Origin: Prinsepia uniflora | Lineage: Eukaryota; Streptophyta; Magnoliopsida; Rosales; Rosaceae | Reading direction: 5' to 3' | Assembly (NCBI GenBank): GCA_032719365.1 | Contig: CM064875.1 | Location: 37,904,693 to 37,968,692, forward strand | DNA: 64,000 nt | In this document: positions 10,034 through 22,600 of the stretch, piece after piece | How the letters are laid out: each line of letters opens with the position of its first letter | Position numbering within the stretch: the first letter of the stretch is position 1 | Notes under the pieces: model-generated | Seen by the model: only the letters and a program-made list of their open reading frames with translations | What the model was told of the DNA's origin: nothing | Database searches by the model: none | Position numbers and translations under genes: made by a program

Positions 10034-10810
10034 CAGGTGGCACGTCCAATTCCGACGATCAGGGAAGAAGTTATGACGTTCGGAAGTTCTAGGGCATTTT
10101 CGTAATTAGGACAAAAGGGGGAAAATGTTGACTTTTTGATTGACCCCTATTTTCACGCAATTCGAGGACTGTTGGGTAAGTCTCGATACCCTGAGTCCGT
10201 AGACATGCGGCACGCTGAAAACGGACATCAGACGGGTGAGTGACGGTTTTAGAAGAGGAGAGGCATTTTGGTAATTCTGTGAAGAAGGGCAAAATAGTAA
10301 TTTTCACAAGGGCACTGTTTGAAATAGTGGAACAGGGACTAAACCACCGTGCTTTGGGTGGTCTGTCCAGGGAATTGTTTAATTGCTAGTGGCATTTGGG
10401 CAGTTTGAGGTAGTGGAAACACAATGGTGTGGTTTGTAACAGAACACAGAGCACGGGAGGGATTTTAAATTGGTTTCGGGCCAGTTGCGGGGAACCATTT
10501 ACACAGAAGACTAAGAGATGCTTTTGGTTTCCGTGAAGGTTGAATTGATTATAGAGAGTCAGAGTGAGCCGAGAGGGTAATTTGGAGGGGAAGTGACTAA
10601 GAATTTGAGAGAAAATTGAGTCGGGAAAATTGGAGGGAAAATCGAAATTTAATTTGTGAGGTGAGAGGAACAAAACAGAGGTTAGAAGTAGTCTTCTGGG
10701 TTCATTTCGACCTCAACCATACCAAAATGGAAGGGAATCGATCACGGTTTGGCCAAGAACCCAAGTTCCAATTCTAGAAAGATTTCGAGCTTGAGAACGA
10801 TCACCTACGG

Positions 10811-12764
10811 GTAAGTTTTCCTGAAATTGGCTTTGGTTTAGTGTTCATTTAGGTCTTATGAAGCTTCTGTTTAAGTTAATTTGATACCTGAGTTGATTTG
10901 AGTGAGATTCGAAAGTTTGACCCGTCTGTTTGATCTTGATAGAAGAGTTGGATTTAGAGCTTGTTGTGTGTAATTATTAATGGAGAACATAAATTAAGTT
11001 ACAATGGAAGGTTTTCGATGGACAAATTGAAGGAATTAAGCTGTAATTTCAGGAGATTGGACTGGGTTGTATCGCGAGTTTGGGACCCGTTTAGCAGAGA
11101 GTCGGGTGAGGAAGGTGACACTGTAGCATCACTGTAGCAGGCGCGTGAGTTTCACGCGCAGCCACTCACGGCGGCGCGTGAGGGCGCGTGGGCCCGATTC
11201 TCGAGGTGTGTTCAACACGACTTTTACCCTATACAATGTAACGAACATTTTAGCGTTGGTTTCGAGTTAACCGGACACCGTTTCGATATTGTTTGGAGGG
11301 TCTGAAAGTTTATATTAAGTTTTTAATTAATATTTAATTCCCGTAAAATTATGGGAAATTTGTATGATGTTATTCGAATCCTTAGTGACACTGAGGAATG
11401 GTTTCGGACAGGATTCAAGACTCCTGAAAATTGTCGGAAATTACATAAACTCGTGCAGCGCGAAAACGAGCATTATGGACGGTGTGTGAGTGGACTTTGC
11501 TTTCTAAAATTTAATGAATGCATAAATGTTTCTATGATTTCTAGGATTATGATTATGACTTATGGTGATTTCGATTTCTGTATTTATATGTATTTTGATA
11601 TACAATACGAAATTGCACGTATTTCGTGACTATAGTTTCTCTTATGCCTTGTGATGGTTTGATGAACAATTTTATATGATTGGCGCGTATCATGTTTTAA
11701 GGATGTTTTGATTATGATTATGAGTATGACCTACGGTTTTGACACGTATTTCGAGATTATTAAGGATTTGCGCGTTTTACGAGATTTCGAGTATATTGTG
11801 TTTTGATCATGGTTTTGATGCTTTGACTTTGGGATTTGAAATACGATTTGATTTGGAATATTTAAAATGGATTTTGGAAAAGGGTGATTTCAGGGTTGAT
11901 ACCCAGGGCATAAAAGTAATTTTGATGAACGAGATTTGGATTTCGGAAACGTGAAAGTGAATTTCTGGATTTTGTTCGGAATAATGGTTCCAGATGCCGG
12001 CTTACGGAATCATTATTGCGATAATGGATGACGAATATGATTGGGATTTTAATGTGAAATTCGGACATGAGTTCCATTTCGATTAAGTGTGATCTCGAAT
12101 TTGACATGGGAAATTGGTTTACGATGGATTCTGGATTTTTTGTGATTTATAAATGGTTTTGCTTTTAAAGACCCGGTACGATTGCTGGATTTGGTTTTGG
12201 GTTTAAAGACCCGGTTAATCGATGACGGGGGCAGGCCCGGATTGGGTTTAAAGACCCAAATTGAGTTTAAAGACTCGGAGTTTAAAGACTCGGTTATTGT
12301 GATACCCCCCGAGGCCTATTGATTATGTTCTGAGTTTAAAGACTTGTTGATATCCCGGGAAGGCCTGATATATGTGAGTTTAAAGACTCGGTAATTGATA
12401 TCCAGCAAAACCATTTGACTTGTGATTTGTTGTTGATCTTGATGTTTTCGGATGTGTTGGGCAGTGGCCCGATTTTTATGGTTTGATGGATTTTGGATTA
12501 TATTGTGTACTTGGATTTGTTTCATGATTTCGGGCTGAGGCTCTGTGTTTATGATTGCGGGCTAAGACCCGAAGGTTAAGAAAAGGAAAATGATTTGATT
12601 TTCGTACACGGTTTTCTTATGTTGAAAATGTAACAGATTGCGAAGTGATTTTCGAATGCATGCATTGGTTTTACGTGGAGGGTAGAAATGTCTTTCTATA
12701 ACTGTTTTATAAACTGATTCATTTTTTTCCACTCACACCTTTTGTGTTTTTATTGACCCTCCAG
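10811..12764 (+). other. Candidate leader intron inside family B LTR
   Basis: The donor is CTACGG|GTAAGTTTT and the acceptor is CACTCACACC, a T-rich run, then CCCTCCAG|GTCGTGG. It occupies the same relative position as in families A, C and E and encloses the GC-rich module and the hairpin array. Splicing is not proven. Confidence 0.45.
12199..12571 (+). repeat. Micro-hairpin array in family B LTR
   Basis: The units are GGGT-TTAAAG-ACCC (12199 and 12244), GAGT-TTAAAG-ACTC (12263 and 12278, with more copies to about 12390), GGGC-AGTG-GCCC (12459-12470) and CGGG-CTAAGA-CCCG (12558-12571). The arms change in step while the loop is constant within a class. Related arrays are in C (about 17655-17790; 44815-45000) and reversed in D (about 22990-23270). 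Confidence 0.7.
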
Positions 12765-12931
12765 GTCGTGGCGCGTTGATCGAGGTTGATCGAGAGGCGG
12801 AGGTATGAGTGAGTACGTGTGTGGCTATTTGGCAAGTACTGAGGGTAATTTGGGAACTTCAGTCGACTTGCCAGACTGGAGCAGGACCGGGCACGGTTAT
12901 CAATGTCCCTACGGGGGCGGTCCTGTCAATT

Positions 12932-12943
12932 TGGTATCAGAGC
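12932..12943 (+). other. Primer-binding site of family B
   Basis: TGGTATCAGAGC follows three bases after the B LTR end at 12928, as in element A. It shows that the LTR on its left serves as a 5' LTR. Confidence 0.85.
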
Positions 12944-12971
12944 ACTAGGCTGCTGATTCTGTTGCCACATC

Positions 12972-13058
12972 ATGCCTCCAAAACGTAATCCTCGTGCGCA
13001 ACCTGGTAGTGAGACGGGTAGACAAAGGTGTTTGAGACCTCGTGATAGATCTCGGATG
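12972..13058 (+). pseudogene. gag N-terminal remnant of family B
   Basis: A 28-codon frame starts MPPKRNPRAQPGSETG and stops. A basic MPP-type start about 30 bases after the primer site is typical of Tekay gag. Downstream frames do not continue it, so at most the first exon-like stub of gag survives. Confidence 0.5.
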
Positions 13059-15564
13059 TGATTGACCCTAGGTTGAGGGTTCGATGTTATCTAGAGTACA
13101 CTGTGAACTACTATTTGTTAGACATAGAACTCTGTGGGTCATAGGGACGAATGAGCCCAGTGGCTAGTTTCACTCGTGATGGGATTATTTTTGGTGAAAT
13201 CCTTAAGTGGAATGCGTGTTTTAAGAGTCTAAAATGTGATGGGATATCTCTTAGGCCTTATCGGTCATATATGATACGGTTGACCATTAGTGACCTTATT
13301 AAGAGAGTCCAACTTGGTGATGATTGTCGATTCAGAGTAAAAGAGAGAAAAGGATAATGTTCGGATTTGATATGGCTAAGGTTAACTGATGGTGATACCC
13401 TTGGATGGCCAATTGGGCTAGTTATAGTTGAGAGATGAGGAGTCGGGTAGTCTAACCACATTTAGATGATGTATCGTACCATGATTGATGATTGGTTGGC
13501 ATACTTACATGTACCGAGGGGCTTGTAATGTACTGAATAGATGTATTGAATGCCCTCAGGGAAGGAGATAGTTGAATAAGTTTTAGGTCTGATAGACCAG
13601 CGTAGGTTTGGGAAACGTGAGTTGGTTTGAGATTTGCTGGTAACCACAGGGGATAGTAAGGGGGGTTCTCTCCCATGTTTTTCCAGTTATGGGGATTGAC
13701 CCGTAATGGGTCAGAGTTATTGGAACTGAAAATTGAGTGGTGATTGGTTGGTATCCTCCTATGTGCAGATGAGTGTGTTCAGGGCAAAATTTATGGTTAA
13801 ATAAGTGCTAGGTCTGGTTGAACGAATAACGGTCGGAACTAGTGTGAATCCTAGGCAAAACAGATGTATTGGTCAATGGAGATAAGAACTGAGATAGAAT
13901 GGTTACAAGTGGAGAAACGGTGACTTATGTTCGATCACTCACTATGAGATTTTGGATTCGGTTAGTCGGGTGTTGATGCTAGTTAACCCTCAGAAGTTGA
14001 CCTTCCTCATAGGAGCTGAGATTGACCCACGGGGTTGAGTATGAAAGGTCATATATCTTTAGGAAGGAATGTACGAGTACCGTATTGACCTTTAGGATTG
14101 GTAATGAGGCATAAAAGGAAAGGCTTAATGTGTGATAAGGCGATGGTCGGGATATATTGTGATGACGACCACATTGCCGGATCAGGTATTACTTGGGGAG
14201 TGGATTGTCATGTTTGATAACCTAAGGATAGGTGAAATCCTCTTAGTTACGGAACTCCATAGGATTGGAGTAGTACATGATTTCTGATAACTTGGACGGT
14301 TGGTGTCCAACTACAAGACCATACTTGGTGTATAGTGGAGTCGAGGTTAAGAGAGGGGTGTGATTTGCGATACAGTATGAATGATTGGGCCGAGTGCTTA
14401 TTGGCAATAGGAAGGACTCAGGAGAAAAGGTTAAAAATCATTATCCATAGTGACCCTGTGAAAAGGATATGGTATGATTGACCTAGTGAGGGTAATGAGT
14501 TCCCGAGTTATCGAACCTTATGAGTGTATTGGCATGGTGGCCTAATGGCATTTGTGCGGATTTAGCCATTGAATCTTGTCACGAGTGGATGGCATGTAAA
14601 CGAGAAAATCTGACTGATTCTGGTGTATCTTGGATCGTGTGGACTCGAACGTGAGCTAGGCTATGTATTCCGAGCCTGTCCGTGGCATGACTGCCCATGG
14701 GGTAGGGTTTTATACAGAGGTTGAGACTGGTTGTATGATTTCTATAAGCGGGATATGACTTATATCCGGTTGAGGTTGATTATGTTTCGAGTTCATCTTA
14801 GACGTGTTTCCTTGGGAAAATATTATGGCTCACACTAATTGGATCTTCGAGGGCGAAATTCTTTAAGGGGGTTAGGTTGTAACGGCTCGGACTTTCGGAA
14901 AAGGAAAATTTGGAAAATTTGAAGAAAAAAACGATTTTGCCCCTGGAATTGGTCGAACGGTTGACTTTTGCTCGAGCTATCAAACCGACTTTGACCAATG
15001 ATCGTGACGTAGTTCGAGACGTCACAAGTCTATAGACAGGTGACACGGCCAATTTCGACAATTAGGGAAGAAGTTATGATGTTCGATAGTTCTAGGGCAT
15101 TTTCGTAATTAGGAAAAAAAGGGGAAAATGTTGACTTTTTGATTGACCCCTATTTTTGACGAAATTCGAGGACCGTTGGGTAGGTCTCGATGCCCTGAGT
15201 CCGTAGACAGGCGGCACGCTGAAAACGGACATCGGACGGGTGAGTGACGGTTCTAGAAGAGGAATGGCATTTTGGTAATTTTGTGAAGAAGGGCAAAATA
15301 GCAATTTTCACAAGGGCACTGTTTGAAACAGTGGAATAGGGACTGAACCACCATGCTTTGGGTGGTCTGTCCAGGGAATTGTTTAATTGTTAGTGGCATT
15401 TGGGCAGTTTGAGGTAGTGGAAACACAATGGTGTGGTTTGTAACAGAACACAGAGCACAGGAGGGATTTTAAATTGGTTTCGGGTCAGTTGCGGGGAACC
15501 ATTTACACAGAAGACTGAGAGATTGTTTAGGTTGCCGTGAAGGTTGAATTGACTATAGGGAGTG

Positions 15565-18039
15565 TGTAACAACCCGTCTCGGGAGTCGGGATTAGCGAAG
15601 TGTTTAGTGACGGATTAGCTAAGTTAATCAGTGGTTAGTTGGTTATTTTTGGACATTTGGCGCATAATGACGATTTTGCCCCTAGAACAAGCAAAATGTT
15701 GACTTTTAGTTCGGACGGTCAATTGGGCATTGATCGATGACCGTGACGTAGTTCGGGACGTTACAAGTCAGTAGACAGGTGGCACGCTCGATTCCGACAT
15801 CCGTGGAGGAAGTTATGATGTTCAGAAGGTTGAGGGCACTTTCGTAATTTGGTTAAAATAGGGGCATTAGTTGACTTTTTGAACGACAAGGTTTCTTCAC
15901 GCAAACCGAGGAGTGTTAGATAGATCTCGACGTCCTAAGTACAACGACAGGCGGCACGCCTTCATCGAACATCAGACGAGTGAGATACAGGTCTATAAAG
16001 TGAAGGGTAAAATTGTAATTTGGACTCACAGGGGTATTTTGGTCTTTTTGCACCTTGGTAAGTGTGCCAATCAGATGAGGACAGGTGTACAGGCATTATT
16101 GGATATTTTGGGATGGGACCATCAGGTGTTTGACACCTGGCTGGATTCCAGTGGCTTCTAGCCACTTTCACCGTTCATTTTAAATTGAATGGATCGGTTA
16201 GTCGTGCTTTTGAGAAAACAGAGACTGAGTTAGAGAGGAGAGATCGATCGATTTCAGGGAGTGTGTGAGGCCTTGTAATCCAGTGACTGTGTGTAATCCA
16301 GTGAGTGTGAGCAGAGAAAAGTGAGAGGCTGGTGAGTGTTCTGGGGGAGTGTTGAGAGCGTGGGTGACTTAGGGACCGTGAGGAATTTCAGAAAACAGAG
16401 AAGGGTAATGGTGGTGGTGTTGCCGTGTTTCGATCAAACCCTTCAATTTTGGAGTTGTGGGAGTGTTCAGAGGACGGAAGAGAGATGTTAGACGGGCTGG
16501 GCCACGGCGGAGCTCACGGCGGTGCACAGAATAGGTAAGTTTTCCCCTATTTTCCCTGTTTTTCCCGTTTGGTTCAAATCGGAAGTTGTGACCTTTGGAC
16601 GGTTGTCGACTCGTTCTAGTAATGCTAATAGTTTTAGGGTGTTGGTTTTGAGCTCAGGGAGTCGAAACCGTGACGGTAGGAGGAGCTGGAGGCCTGAATC
16701 CACAGTTGGATTTTTCTGGGCTTTTGTTCGAACTTTGGAAGGTGAGATTACGACCCTAATTTCGTGTTTTTCTTACTTAAATTGATTACTTAGAGTAGGA
16801 CGAAACTATTGGGATCAAAAGGATCGAAAACAGACTGGATTTGAGGGAGAACCGGTCACGTAGGTTCGGTTCGACCGTACCGGTATGAGCCCGCTGGACA
16901 GAGGTTGAAGACAACCTTGTAGCAGACGCGTGAAGCCCACGCGCAGCCCCTTTGGGCGGCGCGTGACGGCGCGTGGGGAAGGTTTTGGGGAAGTGTTCAA
17001 CACGGTTTTCACTCTAATCGATGTAACAAACATTTTGGGACAAGTTTCGAGACGATCGGACATCGTCTCGGGTTAGTTTTCAGTGTTCGAAGGTTTAGGG
17101 GTTCGTTTAAAATACGTTTAAAAATCCGGGAAAATTAGGGAAATTAGGGTAAGCTTAATTGAAGAGTTTGTGACCCATTTTGGTGACTCTGGACAGGTTG
17201 GGAATTGCCTGAGACGGCCGAGGATCGCAAGGGACGCGATTGACGCGCGCGAAAGTTGTGAGTGGACTGTTTGTTTTCTAACTAAGCATGCATAACTATT
17301 TTTACTTATATTTTTTATGTTTCGATTAGACTTTTCTTCGTTTGATATATAGATTTATGCTTATGATTTATACGCTTGCTTTACTTGATTTCACGCTTTT
17401 CAATACGAGTGATCGGATTTGCACGTACTTCGAGAATATGATTTTTGTGATGCTTTTGAGTATGGTTTCGGATGAATGAATATGTTTATACGCATTCTGT
17501 TTTGTTAAGATTTGTGGACTTAATTTGAGATTGGAAATGAAATTCGGGAGGAAGTTCCCTTTTTATCAAACGAAGTGTTCGTTTTCGAAGATTTCCGGTT
17601 TGGCTTTGGTTTTCGGATTTTGATGGATTTTCTTATACATGAAAAATGGTTTTGAGTTTAAAGACTCGGAAAACCCACTGGATCTGGTTTTGAGTTAAAA
17701 GACTAGGATTGATTTATGGGGGGAGGGCCCTGGACTGAAATGTTTTGGGTTTAAAGACTCGGTATGGCTTTGAGTTTAAAGACTCGGTGATAATGATACC
17801 CCCTGAGGCCTGTGATTGTGTTTTAATTAATATTCATCCGTTGCGCGCTTAGCTTACAGTAGGACTTATTTTGTTTTCGTACTGTTACTATGGTCTGTAA
17901 ACGATATAACTTTTCTCCCTGGTCTGGCAATGTAAATTGTGGGTTTTTGTAAGGTTCTTTTGGTCTTTTACTGGTACTTGTCAGACGAGATCAGGGTTCA
18001 CCTCGGTTATCGGGGTGATAATCGGGGTGGGTCCTGTCA
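15565..18039 (+). mobile_element. Solo LTR, family C
   Basis: It begins TGTAACAACCCG and ends GGGTCCTGTCA. The 5-bp duplication GAGTG is at 15560-15564 and 18040-18044, and the B LTR resumes exactly afterwards. It contains the donor AATAG|GTAAGTTTT (16534/16535), the GC-rich module (16916-16977) and TTTAAAGAC hairpins (about 17655-17790). Its acceptor region is shortened. No internal region or second LTR is present, so the rest was removed by LTR-LTR recombination. Confidence 0.92.
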
Positions 18040-19685
18040 GAGTGAGAGTGAGTCGAGAGGGTAATTTGGAGAGGAAGAGACTGAGAATTGGAGAGAAAAT
18101 TGAGTCGGGAAAATTTTGGGAAAATTGGAGGGAAAATCGAAATTTAATTTGTGAGGTGAGAGGAACAAAACAGAGGTTAAAAGTAGTCTTCTGGGTTCAT
18201 TACGACCTCAACCATACCAAAATTGAAGGGAATCGATCACGGTTTGGCCAAGAGCCCAAGTTCCAGTTCTGGAAAGATTTCAAGCTTGAGGACGATCACC
18301 TACGGTTAAGTTTTCCTGAAATTGGCTTTGGTTTAGTGTTCGTTTAGGTCTTATGAAGCTTCTGTTTAAGTTAGTTTGAAAACTGAGTTGATTTGAGTGA
18401 GATTCGAAAGTTTGACCCGTCTGTTTGATCTTGAGAGAAGAGTTGGATTTAGAGCTTGTTGTGTGTAATTATTAATGAAGAACATAAATTAAGTTACAAT
18501 GGAAGGTTTTCGATGGACAAATTGAAAGAATTAAGCTGTAGTTTCAGGAGATTGGACTGGGTTGTGTCGCGAGTTTGGGACCCGTTTAGCAGAGAGTCGG
18601 GTGAGGAAGGTGACACTGTAGCATCACTGTAGCAGGCGCATGAGTTTCACGCGCAGCCACTCATGGCGGCGCGTGAGGGCGCGTGGGCCCGATTCTCGAG
18701 GTGCATTCAACACAACTTTTACCCTATACAATGTAACAAACATTTTAGCGTTGGTTTCGAGTTAACCGGACACCATTTCGATATTGTTTCGAGGGTCCGA
18801 AATTTTATATTACGTTTTTAATTAATATTTAATTCCTGAAAAATTATGGGAAATTAGTATGATATTATTTGAGTCCTTAGTGACACTGAGGAATGATTTC
18901 GGATAGGATTCGAGATTCCTGGAAAATGTCGAAAATTACGGAAACGGGTGCAGCGCGAAAAGGAGCATTATGGACGGTGTGTTAGTGGACTTTGCTTTCT
19001 AAAATTTAATGCATACATAAATGTTTCTATGATTTCTATGATTATGATTATGATTTATGGTGATTTCAATTTTCGTATTTATACGTATTTTGATATGCAA
19101 TACGAAATTGCACGTATTTCGAGACTATGGTTTCTCTTATGCCTTGGTGATGGTTTGATGAACGATTTTATATGATTTGTGCGTATCATATTTTAAGGAT
19201 ATTTTGATTATGATTATGAGTATGACCTACGGTTTTGACACATATTTCGAGATTATTACGGATTTGTGCGTTTTACGAGATTTCGAGTATATTGTGTTTT
19301 GATTATGGTTTTAATGCTTTGACTTTGGGATTTGAAATAAGATTTGATTTCGAATATTTAAAACGGATTTTGAAAAAGGGTGATTTCGGGCTTGATGCCC
19401 AGGGCATAAAAGTAATTTTGATGAACGAGATTCGGATTTCGAAAACGAGGAAGTGGATTTCTGGATTGGGTTCGGAATAATGGTTCCGGATGCCGACTTA
19501 CGGAATCTATTTCGAATTAGGTTTCGGGAATGGATGACGAATATGATTGGGATTTTAATGTGAAATTCAGACATGAGTTCCATTTCGATTAAGTGTGATC
19601 TCAGATTTGACTTGGGAAATTGGTTTACGATGGATTCTCGATTTGTTGTGATTTATAAATGGTTTTGGGTTTAAAGACTGGGTAC

Positions 19686-22600
19686 TAACAGGACCACCCC
19701 CAACAAGGGCATTGATAACCGTGCCCAGTCCTGCTCCCGTCTGACAAGTCGACTGAAATTCCCAACTTACCCTCATTGCTTGCCAAACTAGGGATAGCCA
19801 CCCGCGTACTTACTCATGCCTCCACCTCTCGCTCAGCCTCGATCAACGGGCCACGACCTGGAGGGTCAATAAAAACCAAAAGGTGTGAGTGGACAAAAAT
19901 AAATAATTTTATAAAATAGTTACAGAAAACGTTTCTACCCTCCACGTAAAACCAATACATGCATTCGAAAATCATTTCACAATTCTTTTCATTTCCCACA
20001 TTCAAAAAACCGTGTATGAAAATCAAAAACATTTTCCTTTTTCTTAACCTTCGGGTTTTAGCCCGCACTCAAAACACAAATCCTCAGCCCAAAACCATGA
20101 ATCAAAACCAAGTACACAACATATTCCAAATCCATCAACCATTTAATCCGGTCCACTGTGAGAGGACCCATCCCAATCCCCCCGGGATTAGTGCGGGATG
20201 ACCCTGCTCTCGTCTGACACGAAGTGTCAGACAAGGGATATTTCCGACCTTTGCCCTTCCGGGCTATCAGAGTACGCCAGGATCCGGAGGAGGTATGTGA
20301 TATCTTGATCTCTGCTACAGTCACATCGTATCCAATCTGAAGGGTATTAAAAACAGAAAGACTGCGAGTGGACAAAAATAAAGAGTTTATAAAAACATTT
20401 CATAAGAAGGACCCTTATACCCTCCCCTAAAAAGCATGCATGCATAGTAAAACCATTTATCCAATCATATATGTTAAAACATCCATAATTAGGGTCTCAG
20501 CCCCAGATTCTGTAAATACAAGTTATACGGGCTCCTGCCCAAAACCATTTACAGAAAACCATAACCTCATAAACATATGTGGGATCTCAGCCCAAATCCA
20601 TTTATCATCATAAAACATAATTTCCCAAACCAACTGAAATCATGTATATCCATTATATTTCATATCCAAGAACCTGTCACGGTATAATAAAGCTACGCGC
20701 GTGCTAACCGGGGTGTCAAACCCAAGTCTCTCAAGGGTCCACCCAGGTCAATGTCCGTAGATCAATGACGCTCCCTGGAGGTAACGAACCATGCCCATCC
20801 TGAGAGTAAGGAACCCAACTGGGGGGCGACTCCACTCAGTTAGTGTTCCGTGACTACTCCGGGGTCCACCCAGGCCAACGACCCTCCCCGGAGGAGACAA
20901 TCATATATAAATGATGGGATATGAAAAACCTTTTGAAATCATTCTTTAAACCTTTACAGGATTCATGCCTGGCCCCTCATAAGCCGTCATGAATCATAAA
21001 ACCATTCATAGGTTCATGCCGGTTCCCATAAACCGTCATGACCCATAAATCCATTTCAAGGGTTCATGCCGGTTCCCATAAACCGTCATGACCCGTAAAA
21101 ACCATTTGTAACACATAGCTGGGCCATAGGCCCGAATCCACATAGAAACTAGACCTCAAGTCCGAATCGTAAACCAACTGGGCCTCAGGCCTGATTCCGT
21201 AAATCAAATGGGTTCCGAACCCGAGTTTACCTTTTCGAATCCAAAACCATTTCATGAAATCATATCCAAAACTATAAGTAGGGAAAATCAGTATAAAACC
21301 AGAAAACCTCGATTTACGTGCAAGCACGTAAATCGCCTCGTAAAGTATGAAACCATATAATTCACAAGCATCCAAATCAACATCATAAAATCATATTCAT
21401 AATCCATATAAAACATTTATGCATGCATCACAGTTTAGAAATTATAGTCCACTCACAGACCGTCCGAGCTGCCGCCTTGATTTGCGTGTCATAGGCTCTC
21501 CCGAGCCGATCACCATCACCGGGACTCCCAAACCTGTCCAAATTTTAATAGAAGGTTACTAACTGCTTAATTAACCTCCTACCAAAGCCCCGTAATTTTC
21601 CCGAACTTTTAACTATTTTTAAACCGATCCTAAATCATCCGACAGCCCGAAACCTATCGAAACGATGTCCGATTGACGCGAGACTAGTCCCAAAATCTTC
21701 GTTACATCGAATAGAAGATTTCATATGTTGAAAACTTTCCCAAATTACTGTTTACGCACCCTCACGTGCCCCAAGAAGACTCAGAATACTGTTCATCGTC
21801 TTCAACCTCCAGCAGCACTGTTCCGAACTGGCGTGAACGGTTCAGGGGTTTTCTCCCTCTATTTTGGTCCGATTTCAACCCTAATTAATCCTATAATTCA
21901 TATCTCTTCATTCCCTATCAATTCCAATCATCAAAACAACCTAAAAACATCAAAATTCCATGGTTCAATTCTTGAACCATACGGTTCAAACGTCCTATAA
22001 TTCTCCCATGGCTGCACAGCCGTCCTACACCTCCCAAAACCATTCCATTAGGACCCTAATAACCCCCTAAACTCATTCTAATCACCTAGAATCAACTATA
22101 GCATGTAAAACCAAAATAAAATGCAAAAGGGTTCAACCGTGTACCTCACGGGTTCTTTGCCTCCACGCCGTCGTCCACGGCGGTTCTGGCCGCCCAGTAA
22201 CCGTCCTTAGTCTCTCACAACCCTCTCTGGTCACTCAGGCCTGCTCCTCTGGGATTGGGTTGGATTGGTTTGAATGGTTGGGTGAGATTGGGTAATGGGT
22301 GTGTGTTTGAACGAAGAAAATGAAAATGCACGGTGAAGGGAGATGCATGAATACAATATAGGTGGCCTTTGGATGGGTGACACTTGTCACTCATCCATTG
22401 GGCCTCCATTAAATATCTGGGCCCCACTAAAGTCCAAAAGTTAACTCGTTTCGTAATTCGTGCAATAGTACCCTTGAACTTCCGTGAACCGTAACTTCGC
22501 TGTCGAACGTCCGAATTCGACGTGCCGCCTGTCTATGGATTCGTATCGTCCTTATCTACGTAATGGTATTCGGCCCTTGGCCATCGGACCTCCCGGTCAA

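Larger units (their letters stand above)
244..12928 (+). mobile_element. Family B LTR (middle LTR of tandem array), split by element A
   Basis: The LTR starts TGTAACGACCCGG at 244 and ends GGTCCTGTCA at 12928. The inserted element A and one copy of its target duplication occupy 407-10038, so the LTR proper is 244-406 plus 10039-12928, about 3.05 kb. A tRNA-Met primer site follows three bases after the end, so this LTR acts as the 5' LTR for the internal region on its right and as the 3' LTR for the tail at 1-243. It carries a candidate leader intron (10811-12764), a GC-rich module (11131-11190) and a hairpin array (12199-12571). Confidence 0.85.
12929..14877 (+). mobile_element. Family B internal region, non-coding
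   Basis: Only 1.95 kb separates the two B LTRs, too short for gag-pol (about 5 kb). After the gag stub no retroviral domain was recognised. The last 240 bases match 1-243 and end in TTCGAGGGCGAAATTCTTTA plus a purine tract. The tail also resembles the 3' end of the autonomous element near 62960-63226 (an ACGAGGACTCGGACG / TGTGGACTCGAACG segment, then the same end box), which suggests the source of the enzymes. Confidence 0.7.

Noticed and set aside
17937..18347. 136-codon plus-strand frame
   Set aside because: It crosses the junction at 18039 between a solo LTR and the host LTR, so it cannot be an ancient gene.
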